A stretch of 64,000 nt of DNA from an uncultured Desulfobacter sp. GTDB taxonomy: Bacteria; Desulfobacterota; Desulfobacteria; Desulfobacterales; Desulfobacteraceae. Positions 9,345 to 18,532 of the stretch are shown here, piece after piece (positions within the stretch are counted from its first letter, which is position 1; every line of letters begins with the position of its first letter). The position numbers and the translations under genes were made by a program. The stretch lies in assembly GCF_963666675.1 (NCBI RefSeq), contig NZ_OY762929.1:5366001-5430000 (forward strand), read 5' to 3'. The notes under the pieces were generated by a model, which was not told where the DNA came from, searched no databases, and saw nothing but the letters and a program-made list of their open reading frames with translations.

Positions 9345-9455
9345 ATGAAGCAGAAATCCAATGGTGATGTAAATCACCTTATTGAGGAGATGATTATTGA
9401 ACTGGTCGTTTCAATCCTTAAAAACAAAAGGAAAGCGAGTAGTCAGGAAGATTAA
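9345..9455 (+). CDS. Small 36-residue protein, function unknown
   Basis: ATG 9345 is preceded by GGAGG at 5 nt spacing. The peptide starts MKQKSNGDVNHLIEEMIIEL and is a likely amphipathic helix with a charged Lys/Arg tail. It lies between the polymerase-like gene and the serine recombinase, in the same direction. It could be an excision cofactor or regulator, but nothing in the sequence identifies it. Upstream (9154-9344) is otherwise non-coding and holds GGGAGC/GCTCCC inverted repeats. Confidence 0.4.
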   Translation: MKQKSNGDVNHLIEEMIIELVVSILKNKRKASSQED

Positions 9456-9518
9456 CCGACAACCAAGCCCTCCCATTGATGGAGATGGGAGGACATTAAC
9501 CCCAAGGAGTTAAAACAG

Positions 9519-11132
9519 ATGAGAGACAGTGAGGACGTAAAAAGTATAGCCATCTATGTACGGTCCAGTAAGGACAGACATGATGTATCCTGTGAAGCCC
9601 AGCGCGTGGAACTACAGCAGTACGCTGAAAACGAAGAGTTCAATCACCTGTATTTTTTCGAAGATAAAGCCCTGTCATCAATTAAAGACGCCAGACCGCA
9701 ATTTGACGAGATGATAAGCCTGGCAACATCAGACAATCCCCCCTTTGATACCATCCTCTGCAAGGATACTAGCAGGTTTGGCAGGGACAGTACCGAGAAA
9801 AACGTCCTCCTATGGAACCTACGAAAAAAACACAGCATAGAGGTGGTGTTCAAAGACATGCCTCATACCGGTAGTTATATGGATGAAGCGTTCGAGCAGA
9901 TAATGTCTGCCATGGACTATATCCACTCCCAGCAAAGCAAGGCCAAGGGTGTTGCCAGCATGAAACAGAATGTCCGAAACGGCTACAGGGCTGGAGGCCA
10001 GGCACCTTACGGGTACCAATTAAAAACAATCAAGATAGGGGAACATCGGAGTGGAGATGTCATCAGCAAGACACGACTGACGCCGGACCCGTCAACCGCA
10101 CCCTTTGCCGTCGAATATTTTGAAAGAAGGGCCAAGCATGAGCCCAGGAGAGCCATTTTGGAAGATTTCCATAAACGAGAAGTACCCACACCCGCCGGAT
10201 CAGTACACTGGGCAGTATCCACGGCCAAGTCCATGGAAGATAATATTGAGACTTACCAGGGTCATACGATTTTTAACCGGCACAACGAACGCCTGAAGAA
10301 AAACGGCAGACCTGACGGATACAATGGCGGTAAAAAGTGGCGTCCTAGGGACGAATGGGTGATTACGGAAAACACCCATGAGCCCTTGGTGTCTGACAAA
10401 GTGGCTTCCATTATCAAAGAAAATAAAAAGAAGGGCCTGCGGGACAGCCCGTACAATAAAAAGACATATCCCCTTACCGGCATATTAAAATGCGGTGTCT
10501 GTGGCTCCAATTTCACCGGAGACAGTGGGTATTACCGGTGTAATGCCAAGAGCACCATTGGCAAGCGCTGTAAAAACGGCGGTGTTAGCCAGACAACCAT
10601 TGAACAGGCGCTGTCATCGTTGTTGTCACAGGTTGTGTTGGATTTTGACAACCTGGAGCAGATTATTGATAAAATAAGTCAGAGGGTTGAAAGCAAAGAT
10701 ACATCAATGGCTCCAGCTCTTATGAAACGGCTCGAGGCTGTTAAAGCACAGAAGAAAAAGCTGATCGCCCTACACTTAAAGAACTTTATAGATAGCGATG
10801 AATTGGGCGCAGAACTCCAGGCACTAAACGAACGAAAAGACTTACTACAAGCGGATATTAAGCAAACAGAAGCAAATAATGAGACAATGGAAATACCCAA
10901 GGCGCAGATTAAAAAGGTAATCAAGGACCTATCCCAGGAGATAAAGCATGCCTCCCCGGATACGTTGCGGATGGTGTTTAATAACTTGTACCAGGAGATA
11001 GAAATAGGGCCTAAAATAAAAAAATCGAAACACCCTCAAAGCAGGCTGTTGCGCCTTAAAGGTATTTCGATTCCTTTCACCGGGGTGAAAGTGGCGTCCC
11101 CAAGGGGATTCGAACCCCTGTCGCAGGCGTGA
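9519..11132 (+). CDS. Large serine recombinase (integrase) whose tail is encoded by tRNA DNA
   Basis: 537 residues with the resolvase catalytic start IAIYVRSSKDR (nucleophile Ser17 by YxRxS), arginines in DTSRFGRDS, a recombinase domain (GYRAGGQAPYGYQ), a zinc ribbon CGVCGS...YYRC...KRC, and a C-terminal coiled coil. This is the usual order for phage-type serine integrases. AAGGAGTT upstream supports ATG 9519. The last residues, VASPRGFEPLSQA, are translated from the antisense of the tRNA-Glu copy at 11089-11148, so the gene end overlaps the att site. The native C-terminus before integration was probably different. Confidence 0.9.
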   Translation: MRDSEDVKSIAIYVRSSKDRHDVSCEAQRVELQQYAENEEFNHLYFFEDKALSSIKDARPQFDEMISLATSDNPPFDTILCKDTSRFGRDSTEKNVLLWNLRKKHSIEVVFKDMPHTGSYMDEAFEQIMSAMDYIHSQQSKAKGVASMKQNVRNGYRAGGQAPYGYQLKTIKIGEHRSGDVISKTRLTPDPSTAPFAVEYFERRAKHEPRRAILEDFHKREVPTPAGSVHWAVSTAKSMEDNIETYQGHTIFNRHNERLKKNGRPDGYNGGKKWRPRDEWVITENTHEPLVSDKVASIIKENKKKGLRDSPYNKKTYPLTGILKCGVCGSNFTGDSGYYRCNAKSTIGKRCKNGGVSQTTIEQALSSLLSQVVLDFDNLEQIIDKISQRVESKDTSMAPALMKRLEAVKAQKKKLIALHLKNFIDSDELGAELQALNERKDLLQADIKQTEANNETMEIPKAQIKKVIKDLSQEIKHASPDTLRMVFNNLYQEIEIGPKIKKSKHPQSRLLRLKGISIPFTGVKVASPRGFEPLSQA

Positions 11133-11148
11133 AAGGCCTGTGTCCTGG
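11089..11148. other. att copy: 60-bp duplicate of the tRNA-Glu 3' half
   Basis: Identical over 60 bp to 28656-28715, covering the tRNA-Glu 3' end, T arm and anticodon arm. After 11148 the similarity stops abruptly, so this is a tRNA fragment without a 5' half. It is the left attachment site of island B and the right boundary of island A. Confidence 0.9.
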
Positions 11149-11404
11149 CACGATTCTTAGACCCACGACACACTAAAATACACCCTGATTTCAAGATATT
11201 AAAACACATTTTCATCATCATCAGAAGCGTTCTTTTTAGCGGGTGTGCATATAGTGTGTACTTTACCCATACTTTGTCTTTCAAGATACTGATTATAAAA
11301 CAATTTCATGTGTTACCCTGGTAAGGGTAATATACCATTATTTTGGGAAAGTAAAAGAATCTTTCCCCTCAGATACTCCGAAGGCACGAAACCAAGACAT
11401 TTTC

Positions 11405-13086
11405 GTAACTTCTCAATAAATCAGGGTTAGGAATTACGAAATTTGCTCTTCCATTTTTCTGACCATTAAATCCGAAAGGGAGGGGATGTTTCCTCGGGTC
11501 TCACTCCGATCTATCAGGTAATCCCAAAACGAAACCCCTAATTTCCGGCATGTCTTTTTAATACTTGTAAAGGTGTCTCGGCAGGCCCTTCCCGCAGAAC
11601 TTCTGGTTGAACCACTGATTTTTCGTTTTTTGACATATTCTCGGATATCGCTTTCGCTCAAATTATTATGCAATGGAATATCAGGCCTCTCAAGAACCAA
11701 CAGCAGCTCAGACTTGTTTTTGAGGATTCTGTTTAGGGCCAGGTCTAATGCCGCATAACCGGTTTTTTGTCCAAAAATATTATCAAACCGCTTATTGAGG
11801 TCAAACTTTGCTCCACTTGTCGGGCCTTGCTGATATTTTTTTAAATCAGCGTATAAATCCCAGATATCGGACCGGACCGACTCAATTTGATCCTTTCGTT
11901 TTTGTGTAAAACCGATTAATTTTTGGATTGTTCTTTCTGCATGGACCCAGCATAAAGCATGGGTCAGGATATTGAACTGACCTGCATCATCACTGATTAT
12001 GGCAAGATCCTGATTCCAGCCATGATCAAGCAGACTACCCAGAAGAGCCCCCTCAGTTGCAATCCTTTTGTGGCGTTTTTTACGGATTTTGTTCTGAAAC
12101 AAAAATGATTTCCAGTTACGTTCAGTTGAAAAACACTGGTTTTGAAGTTTTTCCAGTTGGTACTTGGGAAGCCGCTGCTGTTTCATATATTCAATGGCAG
12201 CGTCGTTAATGACATAATCTTTATGGTTGCACCGCAATAACTGGAGGAAATTGATTCTGCTTTTGCTGTCGGTACTTTTAAACCAGGCGAAAAAATTATT
12301 ACCGATATGGGTGCAGTAACCATTTTTCCCATTATGCCTGGCACCGGTATCATCCACATTAATATGGCTTGAAAATTTTAATCCTGCAGATAAAATTTCA
12401 TCCTTTTCTGCATGATATTGATCTTTATTTTCAGTGATGATCGAATTGATCTGTCCACTTGAAATACTGATGCCATACTCTCGCAGTTGCTCAAGAATCA
12501 ACGGTTGGGTAACATGGCCATGATAGTATTGATACAATATAAAGGCTGTCAAAGTAGAACCAAAATGATTTTGAGAAACATGATCCGGCAACCCGCCGAT
12601 AATATAGTCCCCGTTTGGGGTTTTATATCGGGCTCTACGATACCGGATGTTCCAGTTTCCTATAATGAGATCTTGGACGATAAAATCCTGGTACCCTTTA
12701 AATTCGCTGCCGGCAGGGATTAAATCCGGCTGAACAATTTTGTCCTCATTAATTTCGAGTTGCTTTGTCTTTGATCTCTTTTGGGAACCCGGGCGTTTTT
12801 TACCCTGAGTATTTTTTCTTTTTATGGCTGTTTTCTTATCAAGATTTGAAGGTTTGATTTTGGGTTTAGCCTTCTGACCTTTTAATTCGGCAAGCTCATC
12901 TTTCAACTTTTGAATCATGTCCCCTTGTTGTTTGATATAGTCTATCAACTCTGAGATTATAGGAGATTCTTCATCTTCAGCCATTTTGAGTATTTGCCCA
13001 ATCGTTTTCATGCGGTGAATATAGTACACAAAAAGAACAATGTCTAGCGATTTTTTATTTGTTCCCCACACTTATTGAGAAGTTAC
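11405..13086. mobile_element. IS66-family insertion sequence, single-gene type, with 8-bp target duplication
   Basis: Ends are perfect 15-bp inverted repeats, GTAACTTCTCAATAA at 11405-11419 and its complement at 13072-13086. The direct repeat ACATTTTC (11397-11404 and 13087-13094) is the 8-bp target duplication expected for IS66. The 1682-bp element has only a TnpC-type transposase, as in the ISBst12-like group. Intact ends and target duplication suggest a fairly recent insertion. Confidence 0.9.
11434..13011 (-). CDS. IS66-family transposase (TnpC type, single-gene IS)
   Basis: About 525 residues from ATG 13011; an in-frame GTG at 13071 would add 20 residues but overlaps the inverted repeat. 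DDE residues are visible as NVDDTGARH, ISDDAGQFN with LCWVHAERT, and PLHNNLSESDIREYV (Glu). The N-terminus has a short coiled coil and a Lys-rich linker. It cuts and pastes the surrounding element. No tnpA or tnpB accompanies it. The gene is full length and may be active. Confidence 0.9.
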   Translation of the reverse strand: MKTIGQILKMAEDEESPIISELIDYIKQQGDMIQKLKDELAELKGQKAKPKIKPSNLDKKTAIKRKNTQGKKRPGSQKRSKTKQLEINEDKIVQPDLIPAGSEFKGYQDFIVQDLIIGNWNIRYRRARYKTPNGDYIIGGLPDHVSQNHFGSTLTAFILYQYYHGHVTQPLILEQLREYGISISSGQINSIITENKDQYHAEKDEILSAGLKFSSHINVDDTGARHNGKNGYCTHIGNNFFAWFKSTDSKSRINFLQLLRCNHKDYVINDAAIEYMKQQRLPKYQLEKLQNQCFSTERNWKSFLFQNKIRKKRHKRIATEGALLGSLLDHGWNQDLAIISDDAGQFNILTHALCWVHAERTIQKLIGFTQKRKDQIESVRSDIWDLYADLKKYQQGPTSGAKFDLNKRFDNIFGQKTGYAALDLALNRILKNKSELLLVLERPDIPLHNNLSESDIREYVKKRKISGSTRSSAGRACRDTFTSIKKTCRKLGVSFWDYLIDRSETRGNIPSLSDLMVRKMEEQIS

Positions 13087-13213
13087 ACATTTTCAAATCA
13101 AATAATTGAAATTATTAATAATTCGTTATCGACGACACACTCCCCAATATGGTAAACAGCACGGTATAATTAAACCCCAATTACCCCTGCTACGTTGAAA
13201 AGGACTGTTACAA

Positions 13214-13663
13214 ATGGAATCTGTAGATTTTGCCCAGCCGTTAATGATTTTTGTTCTCATTTTCACAGTTGTTTTTATAGGTAAGGTAATCGGCAGCCGA
13301 AAGCCACGCCAAATTATTGAAGAACACACCGATGAACAGATTGATGATCAACAATCCCAAAACCAAACTGACACACTCAATCCCAATCTGGTGCCCTGTC
13401 GGGATTGTGGCGCAACGATCAGTAAGGCTGCCCCAACCTGTCTTTCATGCGGTGCAGTGACTAAAGCAGGCAAGAAGGACAAGCGGAAGGAAAGAACTCG
13501 CAAAAGGGGAAATATTCAGGGCGCAGGATGCCTGCTGGTTATATTGGCCTTTATGCTGGCCGTAATAGGAACAATCGTGGGCCTGGGGATATTGGGCCTG
13601 CCGTTGGCCTTCGTTCTTGGCATTATCGGATTTGTAGTTTTGCTTGCGGGATTGTTTGTGTAA
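13214..13663 (+). CDS. Small membrane protein with zinc ribbon
   Basis: 149 residues: one N-terminal membrane helix (about 8-27), an acidic Gln-rich linker, a CRDCG...CLSCG zinc ribbon (about 64-82), a Lys/Arg stretch, and two closely spaced C-terminal helices. Function is not recognisable; the layout resembles small zinc-ribbon membrane proteins of unknown role. It follows the IS directly and is probably original island cargo. Confidence 0.6.
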   Translation: MESVDFAQPLMIFVLIFTVVFIGKVIGSRKPRQIIEEHTDEQIDDQQSQNQTDTLNPNLVPCRDCGATISKAAPTCLSCGAVTKAGKKDKRKERTRKRGNIQGAGCLLVILAFMLAVIGTIVGLGILGLPLAFVLGIIGFVVLLAGLFV

Positions 13664-13672
13664 ATAAAACCC

Positions 13673-14131
13673 TTAAAAGCAGCTACTTATTCCATTCACA
13701 ATATCATCCGTGGAAATATCTCTCCGCTTTGTAAATTCCATATGCGCACACACCGGACATTTATATGCCGTTCTTCCTGCGAATTCATCTGGCCCACTCA
13801 TATGAATGCCTTTGCCCCGATCTTCCCAGCATTTTGGGCAAAATGGATATTGGTCACCTTCTTGAAAATAAAATGGTTTTTTAAAGACAAACTTTGCCTT
13901 CATTTCAAGTTGTTTTTTCAAATCATCAATCTCGGCATTTTTGTCTATCAGCTCGGTTTTGATATCAGCAATACTCACCTTTGTATCTGCCAAGGCAGAT
14001 ATAAGGCCAGCGAGTTGTAATTTAACTTCTGCATCTTTCAGGGTTGTACTGGATTCTTTAATCAACCTTGCAAAATCTGTTGCTGTCTTAATACTCGTTA
14101 AGGCAGATGCAATCAAAGATATATCGGGCAT
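13673..14131 (-). CDS. Coiled-coil protein with C-terminal zinc ribbon, phage-like hypothetical
   Basis: 152 residues. The first half is helical and predicted coiled coil (TTLKDAEVKLQLAGLISALADTK...DDLKKQLEMK); the second half has FCPKCWEDRGKG and YKCPVCAHMEF, two CxxC knuckles that should bind one zinc. Such proteins are common in prophages and islands, function unknown. It lies 18 bp after the nuclease half of the disrupted GHKL gene, same strand, so it was probably its operon partner. Confidence 0.55.
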   Translation of the reverse strand: MPDISLIASALTSIKTATDFARLIKESSTTLKDAEVKLQLAGLISALADTKVSIADIKTELIDKNAEIDDLKKQLEMKAKFVFKKPFYFQEGDQYPFCPKCWEDRGKGIHMSGPDEFAGRTAYKCPVCAHMEFTKRRDISTDDIVNGISSCF

Positions 14132-14149
14132 ACTGTAAAGTCCTCATCT

Positions 14150-15014
14150 TTAAATTTTCATGGTAAGTTCAAGTTGAGTATCATTTAAAGGGTCGTCATT
14201 AATTTCTTTTCGAACCTCTTCTAAAAAAGGCGCGTTCCGGACCCTATCATATAGCCTAAGAAGCCTGCTCTTTGCTCTTTCAATAATTGTTGAATAACTC
14301 ATGGGGTGGATTACAACATTATCCTCCATCTCTTTCCTTATTCGTCCTTGGAACGAGTGAATAGTCTCCCCCAGAACGAAACACATGACTTTTGTGTTGT
14401 TTTGTAAAAGCCCTTTTTGATAAAGCTCACACACATACTTCCAACACTGGTCCTTTTGCTCATCGCCTATTGGAATACCTGGTTTTTTGAGTTCGACGAC
14501 AACTAATTTTGCCACACCAATTTCTTCTCCTTCATCACTGTATGAAGGGTAATTGTATGCCCCAACTGACCCATCAGGAACAATTACAAAATCAGGTCGA
14601 TTCCTCGATCCGGTTTGTCCTACTTTGAATAGTCGTCGTATGACTGTTGTCATTCCTTCGTTAGATGTGAATTCGATGGTTTCATATTCAGGGCCAAAAA
14701 TCCATAAGCCTTGATGAAACAAAGGCTGTAGTTCATGGACTTCATCTGTTTTTTCGTCAATCACCTTTTGCTTTAATTCCTCTAACAACGAAAGACGGAC
14801 TTTAAGTTCATCTAAAACTTCTTTGGCACAATCAACCGTCCAGTCAGTAAAAATATTATGTAAATTGTCAATTTGTTCAGGATTTAATACTCTAAGCTGA
14901 TGAATCAGCTTATACTTTGATTCAGTAAGCTCTAAATTTGCTAATAGGCCGGAAAGAACTGCCAAATCTTTATCTTTAATAGAGGGACACTCTTCCTGAA
15001 CTTTTGAAACAAAA
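14150..15014 (-). pseudogene. C-terminal half (PD-(D/E)XK nuclease) of a disrupted GHKL ATPase-nuclease gene
   Basis: Frame remains open up to the insertion point at 15014. The protein has a helical section followed by RNRPDFVIVP and, about 30 residues later, LVVVELKKPG: the Asp...Glu-x-Lys signature of PD-(D/E)XK nucleases, similar to DUF4263-type defence nucleases. Removing the element at 15015-20333 with one copy of the 8-bp duplication joins this frame exactly to the ATPase at 20334-21402, giving 641 residues with the nuclease residues near Asp495, Glu528 and Lys530. A TTG at 14965 could restart translation of a nuclease fragment. Confidence 0.85.
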
Positions 15015-15164
15015 GTGTCCTTTCGGCAAGCCTGTGTAAATCAAAAAAATTAAGATAACATTCAAAACAGACCCGATCCAAAAAAACAGTGTGTAAGGCG
15101 ATGAGGGATAGTTTGCAGTGCAAAAATGTGTCTCAAAACATACTGGATTGGCTAAAAGGTCGTT

Positions 15165-16727
15165 TTACAGATTATCAGCTGTTTCCCCTGATTTTTTAGC
15201 GATTGTGTTTTCAAATGACCACGGCAACCAGTCAGAAGGGTTTTGGAAGATCTCGGAAGAGTGCTTCTGTAGTGCGGTCAGGTATTCAAAGGGATTTATA
15301 TTTTGCAGGTTGCAGGTATGTATCAGGCTCATGAACAGGTCGCCAATATAGGCACCGTGTTCGGTTTTATAAAATAATGAATTTTTTCGGTGCAGAATCG
15401 ACTTTTTCAGCAATTGTTCGCAAAGATTATTATCCAGCGGTGCTCCAGGGATCTCCAGGAAACGGGTCAATTCCTGCCAGTGATTCAACATATATGATAT
15501 GGCCTTGCCCAGACTGGAGTTGGGTTCTACTTCTTTGTTTTCAAACTTGTCTTCCAGCCATACTTTAAGCGCCCGCATCAGTGGACCGCTGTGGGTTTGA
15601 TGATATTGAAGGCGTTGAGCATCGTCCAGGCCTTGCTCCCTTACCTTATGATCGTGCTCATAAATTTTAGCCACTGTATCAATTACATGGTCACACTCCT
15701 CAGGGAAATCGTCCATGACGTCGACAAAGTTACGGCGTCCATGCACGAGACAATTGCATAATATCGATTCAAAACCTTTTGGCAGATTCCTGGACAGAGC
15801 ATCACACATCTGTATTGGCCGATCTTCTCTGGATCCCCGTTCTTTCAGAACCCTGGATAAATTTTCTCCAGCATGATTGTGGCCGGTAAAAAACAGGGCA
15901 ATCTTTCCTACGTCACATTCTGACAGGATTCCGGAAGTGAACATCCCTTTTCGCTTGGCTGCCTTGTCTGTTTCTTTTATCAAGGATAAAATTTTCATTG
16001 TCGTGTCGTCATTGTACAACACCTTGCCTTGTGCAGCCTGACGGACTAACTCTGTATATACCGGATGAATCTTGTCTGCTACGCTTTCGATGATTTCCCA
16101 TTGGGTCGATGGGGGCAGCGGCATCCCCAGGCTAGCCTGAAGTTTGCCCAAGCGGTATAAAGGGACTCCGCTGCCATATTTTAGAAGGGCCAGCATGGCA
16201 CCGGATTTGGCATCATATTTTTCTTTGCCCACATTGTCGGGCGCCTGGGCAGTAAAAATCTGCCCACAAAGGTTACACCGCAATCTCTGCAGTTCATATA
16301 CTGTCGCCTGGAAGGGAGCACCGCCTGTTATCCGGACGATCTTGGCAGGTGGTTTTTCACCATACAATTTACCTTTTTCACAGGCAGGGCAATCATTACC
16401 TGACTTAAGGCTTTGATGACAGATCTTGATCTTCTTGGCACCTTTATAGGCGTTTGCACCATTTTTGCCGTGACCTTTTTTCTTCTTTTTTCGTTTCGGC
16501 CGGTTCTGCGGATTCGACGTTTTCTTCTTTTCGGTCTTATCGCCGAATACCATTTTTAATAACCGTTTAATGGATGCTGCTTTTTCATTGGACAACGTAT
16601 TCAAATAAGCAACGGTTTCAACCAATGCTTTGATCAACTCATAATCGCCGTCCTGCAGTTCATTTGATCTTACCCGCTCAAGGAGCGCGTCAAGTTCGTC
16701 CTGCTTTATGTCCATCGTTTTTGACAT
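15165..16727 (-). CDS. tnpC: IS66 transposase TnpC
   Basis: 520 residues with the classical IS66 layout: N-terminal coiled coil, Lys-rich region, zinc ribbon (CPACEKG...CNLCG), then DDE residues in YNDDTTM, QMCDALSRN and PLDNNLCEQLLKKS. It is full length with no internal stop, so the catalytic subunit could still be made even though tnpA is split. Confidence 0.92.
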   Translation of the reverse strand: MSKTMDIKQDELDALLERVRSNELQDGDYELIKALVETVAYLNTLSNEKAASIKRLLKMVFGDKTEKKKTSNPQNRPKRKKKKKGHGKNGANAYKGAKKIKICHQSLKSGNDCPACEKGKLYGEKPPAKIVRITGGAPFQATVYELQRLRCNLCGQIFTAQAPDNVGKEKYDAKSGAMLALLKYGSGVPLYRLGKLQASLGMPLPPSTQWEIIESVADKIHPVYTELVRQAAQGKVLYNDDTTMKILSLIKETDKAAKRKGMFTSGILSECDVGKIALFFTGHNHAGENLSRVLKERGSREDRPIQMCDALSRNLPKGFESILCNCLVHGRRNFVDVMDDFPEECDHVIDTVAKIYEHDHKVREQGLDDAQRLQYHQTHSGPLMRALKVWLEDKFENKEVEPNSSLGKAISYMLNHWQELTRFLEIPGAPLDNNLCEQLLKKSILHRKNSLFYKTEHGAYIGDLFMSLIHTCNLQNINPFEYLTALQKHSSEIFQNPSDWLPWSFENTIAKKSGETADNL

Positions 16728-16760
16728 GAAATGTGTGCTATCACATTTAAACTCTAATGT

Positions 16761-17108
16761 CTAGATTTTTTTCCACAAAAGTACATTATTTTTTTGAGGA
16801 TTTCCGTTCCATATCAACATCTGTAATTCATGTGCAGCCAATGGGTGAATTTCATCTCCTCCCTTTTTAGGCCACCATTTAAAACGCCCCTTGCTCAATC
16901 TTTTTTGACAAAGCCAGAAGCCCTGGCCATCATATATTAGTATCTTCAGGGCAGTCCCCGGTTTGTTTCTGAAAACAAAAACATATCCGGAAAAAGGATT
17001 TTGTTTTAACACCCTGCGACAAACAGCTGCCAGGCCGTCGATCCCCTTTCGAAAATCAGCAGGAGTTACCGCCAGCATTATCCGCATTTGCGGTGTGATT
17101 TGGATCAT
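16761..17108 (-). CDS. tnpB: IS66 accessory protein TnpB (Orf2)
   Basis: 115 residues matching the TnpB pattern: MLAVTPADFRKGIDGLAAV, NPFSGYVFVFRNKPGTALKIL, then YDGQGFWLCQKRLSKGRFKWWP. Required with TnpA for efficient IS66 transposition in studied members; its biochemical role is unclear. Its start overlaps the tnpA stop by 4 bp, showing coupled translation. Confidence 0.93.
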   Translation of the reverse strand: MIQITPQMRIMLAVTPADFRKGIDGLAAVCRRVLKQNPFSGYVFVFRNKPGTALKILIYDGQGFWLCQKRLSKGRFKWWPKKGGDEIHPLAAHELQMLIWNGNPQKNNVLLWKKI

Positions 17109-17457
17109 GGAACACCAGCCAGTAAATATTTACCAAGGCTGATCACTGCCGGGTCTGCACGACCTTTAAAACACATACGCATCTTAAAACCGGCCTGATT
17201 CTCCATTTCTATTATACAGTTGGTATCTTCCGGCGCTGGAGTGATCTCTATAAACAGGGGGGAGTCATCGTCTTCTTCAGGAGAATCGACTGTAGTACAA
17301 TGAATGGCATTATAAATTTTTTGTTTTAATGTGGTATGATTAAGCCGTAAACTGTGGGCAATCTTATTTATGCTCAGCCCTTGAGCATGGTGAAGGTCTG
17401 CTGCCGCCTGCCATAAATTATCCGGTATTCTTGACCTTCCGGTTCTGTTATTTCGCC
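17105..17457 (-). pseudogene. tnpA: IS66 accessory gene tnpA, 3' part, split by the inner element
   Basis: Carries the helix-turn-helix-like segment RIPDNLWQAAADLHHAQGLSINKIAHSLRL. Joined to 20170-20248 after removal of 17458-20169 and one 9-bp duplication, it gives a 140-residue TnpA with a normal junction, FADWRNNRTGRSRIPD. A frame that reads on into the inner element (start at 17545) is artificial. Confidence 0.85.
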
Positions 17458-17644
17458 GGGTGCGGCTCTTTTGAAACATATGAAAGCCATGGTCATTAAA
17501 GGTGTTCAGGGTTGTTAGTCTTATTTTTATGCTGCTTTCCAGCAAGATAATTCATTTGTCAGTGACTATCTGATGTAAATTGCAAAAATTTCCTGGACAG
17601 CGAGTCATAATTCCGTTATGAAAGAATAGCGGGAGGTAGATGAC

Positions 17645-18532
17645 ATGCAAATCAAGCAACAAACCTTTTGTGGTCGAAAGTTTACCGGTAAAGAAATCGC
17701 ATTAATCCAGGAAGTCGTTGCTACCTGTGGAGGCCTTAGCCGACGAGAACTGGCACATACCGTATGCGAACTTCTGGAATGGAAACGCCCTAATGATCGG
17801 CTAAAAGTCCGGGAATGTAGTGATTTTTTGGAGCTTTTAGAGGCCAAGGGAGCTCTAACCCTTCCTGAAAAGAAACAACAAACAAAGATCGTTTTTCACA
17901 AGAGTATTCCCCAAACACCCTGTAAGCAACCCCACAGCACTTTGCGTGGCAGCGTAGAAGAATTTACACCTCTTGAGATACAGCGGGTTCAGAATCGAGA
18001 GCAGAGGGATCTGTTTAAGGAACTCATCGGTCGCCATCATTACCTGGGATATGCAATGCCTTTTGGCGCCAGATTGCAGTATCTGATTTATGTAAACCGT
18101 CCCCATCGAGAAATTGTGGGGTGCATCCAGTTCTCAAGCCCTGCCTGGCGGATGCGTGCTCGCGATGAATGGATCGGTTGGACAGATGAAAGGCGTAAGG
18201 TCGCTCTACAAAAGGTGGTGAACAACAGCCGTTTTCTGATCCTTGCTCCCATCCAAAATTTAGCGAGCATGATACTGTCATGTAGTCTCCGGGAACTCAG
18301 AGATGATTGGGAACAGCAGTATGGTCTTAAACCCATGCTGGTAGAGACATTTGTGGATCGACAACAATTCCACGGTGGCTGTTATCGGGCATCGACCTGG
18401 ATTGAGTTGGGGAAAACCACTGGTCGTGGGCGCATGGACCGATTCGGCAAACGTCATGGCGCTGATGTAAAAACCATATTAGTATATCCACTGGAAAAAG
18501 ATGCTGTTCACCAACTCAGGGAGGGGATATGA
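17645..18532 (+). CDS. DUF4338 (DruA-like) protein carried by the inner element
   Basis: 295 residues with the DUF4338 core: LIGRHHYLGYAMPFGARLQY, IVGCIQFSSPAWRMRARDEWIGW, NNSRFLILAPIQNLASMIL and VETFVDRQQFHGGCYRASTW. DUF4338 is the domain of DruA in Druantia anti-phage systems, but related proteins also travel with transposases. Here it lies inside the inverted repeats and overlaps the transposase start by 4 bp (ATGA), so it belongs to the mobile element. Its role there, helper of transposition or passenger, is unknown. Confidence 0.8.
   Translation: MQIKQQTFCGRKFTGKEIALIQEVVATCGGLSRRELAHTVCELLEWKRPNDRLKVRECSDFLELLEAKGALTLPEKKQQTKIVFHKSIPQTPCKQPHSTLRGSVEEFTPLEIQRVQNREQRDLFKELIGRHHYLGYAMPFGARLQYLIYVNRPHREIVGCIQFSSPAWRMRARDEWIGWTDERRKVALQKVVNNSRFLILAPIQNLASMILSCSLRELRDDWEQQYGLKPMLVETFVDRQQFHGGCYRASTWIELGKTTGRGRMDRFGKRHGADVKTILVYPLEKDAVHQLREGI

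Larger units (their letters stand above)
5406..11105. mobile_element. Island A, putative serine-recombinase integrative element at tRNA-Glu
   Basis: Bounded by copies of the tRNA-Glu 3' end at 5406-5419 and 11092-11105. It carries a broken methyltransferase gene, a small unknown gene, a family-A-polymerase-like protein, a 36-codon ORF and a large serine recombinase whose 3' end runs into the right att copy. That position is typical of an integrase beside its attachment site. The 14-bp shared core and the recombinase's position are observations; that this recombinase made the insertion is inference. Confidence 0.55.

Noticed and set aside
17105..17545. 146-codon TnpA starting at 17545
   Set aside because: Its first 29 or so codons come from the inner element's end; the true start is at 20248 on the other side of the insertion.
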